From Nageia nagi (lineage: Eukaryota; Pinophyta), in assembly GCA_050084985.1 (NCBI GenBank), contig JBITNC010000001.1:7874001-7938000 (forward strand): DNA of 64,000 bases, written 5' to 3'. The translations under genes and the position numbers were made by a program. Position 1 is the stretch's first letter. Each line of letters opens with the position of its first letter. Below are positions 56,760-64,000 of this stretch, piece by piece. Below the pieces are notes generated by a model. It was not told the DNA's origin and searched no databases. It saw only the letters and a program-made list of their open reading frames with translations.

Positions 56760-57920
56760 GGTTGGATGAATTTTATTTGCAAAATGGACTTCTTTATAAT
56801 TTTAATGCATTATGTGTACCTATAGATGAAAGGATTGGACTAATTAGAGAAGCATATACTTCAAATATTGCAAGACATTTTGGAGTTGAAAAGATATTAT
56901 ACAATTTGCAAAGGTATGTATATTGGCTAAAGATGCAAGATCAAGTTTTCAAGTACATACGGGGGTGTTCTTTGTGTTGCACTACTAAGCCAAGTAACAA
57001 GTAATTGGGTTTGTATCAACCACTTCTAGTACCTTCACATCCATGAGAGTATATCTTAATGGATTTTGTGGGAGGATTGCTTATGACTAAGAAGGGTTAT
57101 GTCTATTTATTTGTTGTTGTAGATAGATTTAGAAAAATGTATGTTTTGATTCCATGTAAAAAGACTAACATGACAAGATACTATAAATTTACTCTTTTTC
57201 TCATGTTTGGGTTCATTTTGGATTTTCTAATTCCATTATTTCAAATAGAGATAGTAGATTTTTGGAAAACTTTTGGACATGTTTATGAAAAAAGATGGAC
57301 ACAAGGTTGAAGAAGAGTACTGCCTTTCATCCTCAAATGGATGGAAAAATTGAGGTGGTGAATAGGACAATAGTTTAACTCTTGAGGGGCTATTGTGGCA
57401 AACATCCTAAGTCTTGGGATGAACATCTTGAATATATACAAAATGCATACAATAAGAAAATTCATTCTTCCATTAATAAGAGTCCTTTTGAGACTTATTT
57501 TGGTTATTTACCACCTTCACCTTTTGATTATGTGTTGGGAAGCAAAGGAATGAAGAGGATTCACTTGAGAAAGAGGAAAAGCAAGCTAAAATATTTGTTG
57601 AAAAAAATAGGCAAATTCATTTGAAAGTCAAAGAGTAACTTGAGACAAGCCAAGCCAAGTAGAAGATGAGACATGACAAAGATAGAGTTGACCATAAGTT
57701 TCATGTGTTAGACCATGTTTGGTTGCATCTTAGTAAGGAGAGGTTGCAAGGATAAGCCAAGAAGTTGAAACCTATAAGGTATGGACCATTTAAGATTATG
57801 GAGCAAGTAAGTGAGAATGCTTTTAGATTGGACCTTTCAAAATATATGAACATCTATTTAGTTGTGAATGTTGAGCATTTGAAATTATATGAGCCATCTA
57901 TGTTGATTAAAGATAAAGCA
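56760..57920 (+). pseudogene. gypsy B integrase
   Basis: The zinc region has LIREAYTSNIARHFGVEKI ... CSLCCTTKPSNK (56850-57003). The core starts MDFVGGLLMTKKGY (57059), keeping the first Asp. A Ser-Asp-Arg box near 57245 is broken (QIEIVDFW). MDGKIEVVNRTI (about 57340) carries the Glu. 57382-57624 is open (WDEHLEYIQNAYN ... SPFETYFG). The GPY/F-like KPIRYGPFKIMEQ is at about 57770. Confidence 0.85.
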
Positions 57921-57959
57921 ATTTAAGATTAGATTTTGCCATCTATTGATAATTTAGTT

Positions 57960-58163
57960 CCCAACACTATGGATGAACTCAAGGAGGATTCCATATTACA
58001 AAACAAGGTTCGTGCTACAAGAAGAGGTGAGATAGAGCTATGGTTGATTGGATTGAAAGGATAGAATCCTAATAAAGCCAAATGGATGGAAAGGTCTATA
58101 GTTAGGGAGTTATATCCTCATCTATGCATTTATGAGATCAAATGCTTCCCTATTGGGGAGGTG
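57960..58163 (+). pseudogene. gypsy B chromodomain-like C-terminus and PPT
   Basis: Frames here contain ATRRGEIELWLIGLKG and NPNKAKWMERSIVRELYPHL, which fit the two strands and helix of a chromodomain as in plant chromoviruses. It would guide integration to heterochromatin. A polypurine tract precedes the LTR at 58164. Confidence 0.65.
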
Positions 58164-58899
58164 TGATCCGAATTGGATCATGTCGGGTTATGTTTTTAGG
58201 AGTAGTACTCAATCCAGAGGTATCTATGCTTAGAGATAGATCAAAGACCAAAATATAGAGTTGATTAGTATTTAATTTTAGGCCATCAATGATGTGTAAA
58301 AATCTGAATCTAGGCTACCAATGATGTGCAATTTGATGAGTCAGCCATGGGATTCAAAGGGACATTGATGTGTTGGATAGAGGAACTATTTTAGGTTCCA
58401 TAACTGATGTTAAGAAGGCATTTTTGAGGCAATTCAAGGCTTATTAAAGGGCATGCCACCCCCCTTGAATTCTCAATGAATGGGAGTATGAGAGTTTAGG
58501 TTTTAGAATTGTAATAGTTTAAAGGATGACCAAGAGTCATTCCAAAATTATTGTAGTTCTGATATTATTTCTTCTTACTATAGGAGATTGCAGTAATTGT
58601 AGGAGATTGTATTACCATTGTGTTGATGGTATTTCTCTATGCATGTAATATTGTAATGTCCATAGATAATGAGAAGAGAAGGCTTTAATTCCATGCTGAA
58701 TTATCCCACATTGGGTGAACCAGGGTAAAATCATTATGTTGATCTTATTGTGTGTTTGAGATTGCTAGTTTGTGATTCACATTGTACATCTTTTCAAATT
58801 TATATGCAATTTATATGATCTTATAATTGTTAACTATTTTTAGTTGAATATGTAAGTGAAGATCCAAGTATGCTATAAGCATCCAATGATTATAGATCA
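58164..58899 (+). repeat. 3' LTR of gypsy B (736 bp)
   Basis: TGATCCGAATTGG ... TAGATCA. Contains a local duplication of about 35 bp (ccatcaatgatgtg / accaatgatgtgcaa) absent from the 5' copy. Confidence 0.93.
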
Positions 58900-58904
58900 A
58901 CTAC

Positions 58905-61135
58905 CTACTATTGATTAGGCTTATGTGGACATCATCTCATGAGAATTAGTGAATCATAGCTCTGATGGAAACATTAATCTCTTTAGCTATTCATTGTTAT
59001 TCCCTGCCACATTAGGACATGATCTTTGAGATCACCTATTGATTATAGAGCCCACACTGATGTCAGCATATTGAGATTAGTGGGTCAAAGTAGTCATTGA
59101 TTTTTCCTTATGTTCTTCTTGATCATTAAATACCATGGTCTACCTTGCTATTACCTACCATCTACTATCACCCCTAGTGAATTCTTCTCTTCAATAAAGC
59201 AGGTTAGAGCAAAACACTATAAAAAATACAAGTATTATACTACTCTTAGTACTTGAGCCTTTTAAGGGTGAGCCACCAAAGCCTCTTATTAAAAAAATGG
59301 AAATATGTATAAAATATTATTTACAAAAATAAAAATGTTAATAATTTTTCTTACCCCAGAAAAGGTTGCTTCAGCTAGTCTAGAGTGGGAAACATACCAC
59401 TAAAGTGTTTGGTTATTGGAGATCGATAGGGGATGATGGGATGGAGCAAGATAAGGCATGATCCAAAATGTTGATATGCAGTTTGGAACCAAAAAAATGG
59501 TTCTAGTATGTATGAAATGGGCTTGAAAAAGAATGCTTCTTGAAGATCTCAACTTTGAGGATGGCTTTCTTTGGGAATAAGAATCATAACATCCATGAGA
59601 GGGGAAATTAGAACATAAGTGATTATTTTTTAAATTCTCCTAATATAATTTTAAGTCAATTCCTTGGTATGTGACACAGGCTATGAGAATATGAGTGATG
59701 TAGGGGAAGAAAGTGGGGTGGTGGGTGAAGATGATAAGGTTGGTAGCCTATGCCAAATATGTCCATCCTAATATGACATATCAGATAGATAAAGAAGAAG
59801 GTAGAAAAGTGAGTATGGAATATCACATTATCGGTGACATTGAACTAGGAGCATATTAAGTCTTATGGTGTTTACATCCCATTTATCTTTTAGCTATTAC
59901 AAATACATAAATATATACCTGAAGATATTTGCCATTTCTAGGAGTCTCATTTTACCTATTAATTTTGTAGTTGGATAATAAATTAAACCTTTTTTTGCAG
60001 TAAGATTTGCCTTAGTATCTCATTATGCTTGAAGAGAAAATCCTTTGTCTGTGTAAACTAAGGGATAGGGGTATGCGAAAGAAGTAAGGATGGATATGGT
60101 CAATTTTAGAAGAAACTAGACCCCTTGATAAGGAAAGAAATGGAATTGAGCAATGGAGGGGTAAAGTAAACACTATGGATGATCTATAATGAATGGATGA
60201 AGGGAGGGTATGGAGGATTGGTGGGTAGGATCATGATGGTGGAGGGAGATTGGCTTAGGTGTGGCAACATAAATAGGAACACTTATATATAGTGAAAGGG
60301 TGAGGGTGGTAAAATACCCCTATTTACATGGTATTTATACCAAGGAATGTCCCTCTTGAAGCTTCCTAATACACCAATATCTTATCTCTCCATCTCCTCT
60401 TCATCTAATTTTACTTATTTCCATTGAGATATTACCTTTTATAGGCATAAATACACTTTGTATCACATATCCAATGCAAGTTGATTTGCTTGATATGCAA
60501 TAGGCTCTAGATTTGGTGAGATATTTTTTGAACAAATACTCAGCCCAAGGTTCACTTTTTATGGAATGAAACTTTGATATGACCTCTAAATGATATAAGT
60601 AAACTTAATCCCATACAATCTTATCTATTTGACTATGTACAACTTTATCACTTTCATGCAAAATATCACATACTTATATCCAACCTAACTCATAGTAATT
60701 ATACTTTTCAAAATAATGACATATCCCTACAACATACAGACTTGAGAGATCATACTATTTTCCTTTATCATACTTATTTACTATTTGTAGCTTATGAAAA
60801 TCTACATACTGAAAGACATTAGACATGGATCTCACTGGTCCATAATAAGATGCTATAAAAATGATGTGATATAGATAATATTCTATTATATTTATAATTG
60901 AGTCTAATCTATGTACAAGTATAAATTTTTCAAATGTGCCTTTAATGAATATGGGAATCTATTTGCTTCTAATATTCTATCTTTAACTTCTGAGAAACAA
61001 ACAATAAGAATAGCTACCAAATGCTACTACTTCTCATAAATGAATATGTCTACCACTTATCTTCACATTAGCTTCTAAAAAACTTATTCACCTCTAAAGT
61101 ATAGTGTATGGGTCCCACTAAATGTGCCAAAATTT
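58905..61135. other. Spacer of 2.2 kb, nothing recognised
   Basis: AT-rich sequence, no gene, RNA or element boundary recognised. Immediately before 61136 a phrase (cccactaaatgtgccaaaattt) resembles words seen at plant LTR edges, but no partner was found. Confidence 0.5.
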
Positions 61136-62005
61136 GTTGACCCACAAAATGCAACATTGCACTAGGGAGGCATTACATTACCAAGCATTATATGGAGAAT
61201 GAATTTCCCAAACTTTGGATACAAGATGACTCTCACACCACTTATTGTCGGGAGGCTTTGGTTTAAATGTCGAAAGTGTAGGAAATAGAGGGAAATAATA
61301 AGAAATAAAAAGGTATAGGATGCAAGAAAGAGATGGGAAAATATTGAAAGGGAAATGACCTTGAGGCCTATGAATGAAAGCATTAACAACCATTGAACTA
61401 TTGGGAATAAGGAGATGGAAATACAATGAGGGAAAATAGGATTAAATACCTCATATCACATGAATCCCCATAGTGGAAGTAAGAGTAACTATCACAACAT
61501 AGGAAAGGGAAAACAATACAATACTTCATCCATAGCCACCAAGAAGAACCCAATCCAAAGGGTGACATACACACAATGTCACAACCCAAATATAACCATC
61601 CACAATGGCCTTTTGCTCAAGATCAATCTCATATTACACCCACCCATCGACATCCATGATTAAGGAAAACTAGAAATAGAAACTAATAACCATAACACAA
61701 GGAAGTACAACAAAACTAAACAAAAAACATAAATTCTATTGAGAGGACCATATGAGAAAATGTTCAATAAAGGACCAATAAAATAAAATTGTGCTATGAT
61801 TTATAGCAAGAGAGACAACTTCCTCAAAAACTAATGCTGAAGTTGATAATAATCTATCTCTATGAAATGCATTAATATTTACAACTACTTGTAAAAAGTA
61901 AATCCCTAGGCTATTTATCGCTACCTAATCAATACCAAGAAAAAAAATGCTAATCTAATTTTACATTGAGGCCATGCCTCTTAATGATACAACTACTAAC
62001 TATGA
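61136..62005 (+). repeat. Repeat R, uninterrupted copy
   Basis: Paralogue of 42836-43227 plus 51696-52170. At 61530-61534 it reads CCATA, the pre-insertion site of copia E. Open frames on the minus strand (61178-61426) and plus strand (61460-61663) are shared in part with the other copy but show no protein family. Confidence 0.8.
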
Positions 62006-62289
62006 TGGAAGATATTACCATGATATGGATACCATGCTTATGAATTAAATGTATTTGGTAAAACCACCATTTTTGTTATAAGGTGGGTGTGGTTTGTACA
62101 AAGCCATAAGAATCATAGTCAATTTAAGTTTATAATTCATATGCTGAGAAGAATCCATTTTATGAAAATAGGTTAAGTCTTTTTTAGGAAGTATTATATA
62201 TAGTCTATTTGTTTGTCTAAGTCATGTTTGAGCCATATCCCAAGTCTAGCTAATTATGTTTTGATCTTGTATAGTCCAAGGATTATTTT

Positions 62290-64000
62290 CAGGCCCTATT
62301 GTACATAGTTGTTAGTTTAGGTTAAGTTGTGTAATGTGCATTGTTGTAAGAATCAAGTGAATTAGGGCCCTTGAGAATCCAACAATGATGCCATACCTTT
62401 TGATTAAAATTAATGAGCTCCATATGGCTTAGTCAATGAGTGGTCCTGATAGTTCTTCAAGGGAGGAGATGTTCACAACTCTTCATTTAATACACCCTAC
62501 TAATTTTGAGTAATGACATCACACTTTTCAAAAGAAATCGATAGGTGATAAGTTTCATAAGTATTTCAAAATTCAATAATCCTGCTAGGGCATAACAAGA
62601 CTAGCCAAGGATAAATAAAGACTTTAAGAGGAGGTGAACACCTAGGTCCACTTATTCAAGAGTGTATGACCCTTGAGACTCTACCATTGTGTCAACTGTG
62701 ACTCATTTCCATGTGGTAGTAGTAGTTCACTCTCAAGTTTGAATGGTTACATCTTCTTTTATCCTTACAGTAGTCAACACTAAAACTTTAGAAGAAGCAT
62801 TTAATGATCATAAAGGGTTGGTAGGTCACCAATTGATGAAGCAGCTTGATTGTACATAGGCAATATGGTTATGCAATATTATGGTACTTTTCTCTTTGCA
62901 TTTTGTGAATGTTATCTTATTTTTAATTATTATGTATGAAGCTTTGTTTGAAATTGTGACTGTGTATTACAATTGCGAGACCCCAAGAGTGAAGTAGTTA
63001 TGTTATTCTTAGTCTTGGTTATAGATTACTACCTATGTAGTGATGTCTAAGATGATTAGTTTAGTTTTCTTTCATGTTATTTACTTTCCTTGTTTAATAG
63101 TTTAGCTTTCATCTCTTTCTTATTACTTTTGACCTTCACTTAGATAGGTATTGGCCTCTAACTTAAAGATTGAGCAAAAAATCCTATGAGCACATTATTC
63201 CACCACCTTCTACTCATTCAAGAACCCTGTTACTATTAGATAATGGATAACTTGCCAAACCAAATCCTTAGATAACATTATGACATAAAGGATGACTGAT
63301 TGTGGTTGGATAGGTACATGATTAAAGGTCTGTAATTTCTAAGAATCAACATTACATTGGGACCATAATCCATAATTAGTTACATTTATAGATTCATTTT
63401 TATATATTGTAAATATCTAACTTTATTCTATTCTAATTCAATAAGTAGTTATATTCATTAATGGTGGATAACCACCCATTGTAAATAGAAATTATAAATA
63501 GTGGATTGTTAGAAGTCCAACAAGTCAAATATTTTAGCAAAGTTTTCCATTGTAAGAACTATTTTCATATATGGTAATGCAATATTATGGTATCTTTCCC
63601 TTTGCATTTTGTGGTTGTTATCTTATTTTGTAATTATTATGTATGAAGCTTTGTTTAAAGTTATGGTTGTGTATTTCAATTACGAGACCCCAAGAATGAG
63701 GTAGTTGTACTATTCTTAATCTTGGCTATGGATTACTTTGTGTAATGATTTTTGGGTTGATTAGTTTAGTTTTCTTTCATTTTATTTACTTTTCTTATTT
63801 AGTAACTTAGTTTTCATATCTTTCTTATTACTTTTTACCTTCACTTATATAGGAACCACCCTATAACCTAGAGATTGAGCAGGAAACCCCATGAGTGCAT
63901 TGTCCCAACACCTTCTACTCATTCAAGAACCTTACTGTTATTAGGTAATGGAGAAATTGTCAGACCAAATCTTTAGGTTACATTATCCTGATCAACAACA
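62290..64000 (+). repeat. Element D family LTR, partly duplicated in tandem
   Basis: 62480-62760 aligns with 7980-8340. 62874-63300 aligns with 8780-9200 and again with 63579-64000 (spacing about 705 bp). A TATAAATAGTGG box at about 63494 equals the D box at 8700. The window ends inside it, so its element is incomplete. Confidence 0.7.

Larger units (their letters stand above)
52773..58899 (+). mobile_element. Ty3/gypsy element B, complete but decayed (6127 bp)
   Basis: LTRs 52773-53473 (701 bp) and 58164-58899 (736 bp), perfect TSD ACTAC (52768-52772, 58900-58904). Primer site TGGTATTAGAGC (53476-53487), polypurine tract ttggggaggtg before 58164. Order: gag, zinc knuckle, protease, RT, RNase H, integrase, chromodomain-like tail. 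The integrase-last order and tail mark it as a chromovirus-like gypsy element. The 35-bp LTR length difference is a local duplication in the 3' copy around 58275-58330. It is the same family as element G. Confidence 0.95.

Overview
This window is intergenic, transposon-derived DNA from a plant nuclear genome. The composition is AT-rich, no intact host gene is visible, and almost everything is LTR retrotransposon in several states of decay. Ty1/copia and Ty3/gypsy elements carry plant-type initiator-Met primer sites, there is a broken PLS/DYW-type pentatricopeptide-repeat (PPR) gene, and there is a broken plant-mobile-domain (PMD) gene. A large-genome seed plant fits, possibly a gymnosperm, but nothing in the sequence fixes the species.

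Layout, left to right. (1) 1-3669: 5' end of an old minus-strand copia copy (F), cut by the window edge. (2) 3670-36640: a nest. An old plus-strand Ty3/gypsy element (G) has gag and protease at 4480-5691 and reverse transcriptase/RNase H at 35158-36640. Between these halves sits a minus-strand LTR element (C, 5692-35157, LTRs of about 725 bp, near-matching 5-bp flanks CCTTG/CCTTC). C holds a gag remnant and an antisense PMD pseudogene. Inside C lie a plus-strand Tat-like gypsy element (D, 7312 to about 21006) and a very young minus-strand copia element (A1, 21880-30620), which split the PMD sequence and has a perfect TAAAG target duplication. (3) 37059-39691: a compact element with 320-bp LTRs, a gag-like reading frame and no pol (TR-GAG type), with perfect TAGGC duplications. 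(4) 39880-41830: PPR-DYW pseudogene pieces. (5) 43228-51695: an old plus-strand copia relative of A1 (E), inserted into a repeat whose uninterrupted paralogue lies at 61136-62005. (6) 52773-58899: a complete but decayed Ty3/gypsy element with a chromodomain-like tail (B), perfect ACTAC duplications. (7) 62290-64000: tandem pieces of the D LTR family.

Only A1 looks recently mobile. Its two 498-bp LTRs read as identical, and primer site, polypurine tract, zinc knuckle, protease, integrase, reverse transcriptase and RNase H motifs are present. One extra base breaks the reading frame inside integrase. The three copia copies (F, A1, E) allow comparison of non-coding parts. They share a U3 palindrome, a very long leader that ends in a splice-acceptor-like sequence in A1 and E, and a GC-rich block in mid-leader whose sequence differs in each copy. 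In the 3' UTR, a hairpin found once in E is repeated four times in A1 with paired stem changes.

Coordinates of LTRs, primer sites and target duplications were read base by base. Domain limits in decayed elements are approximate.
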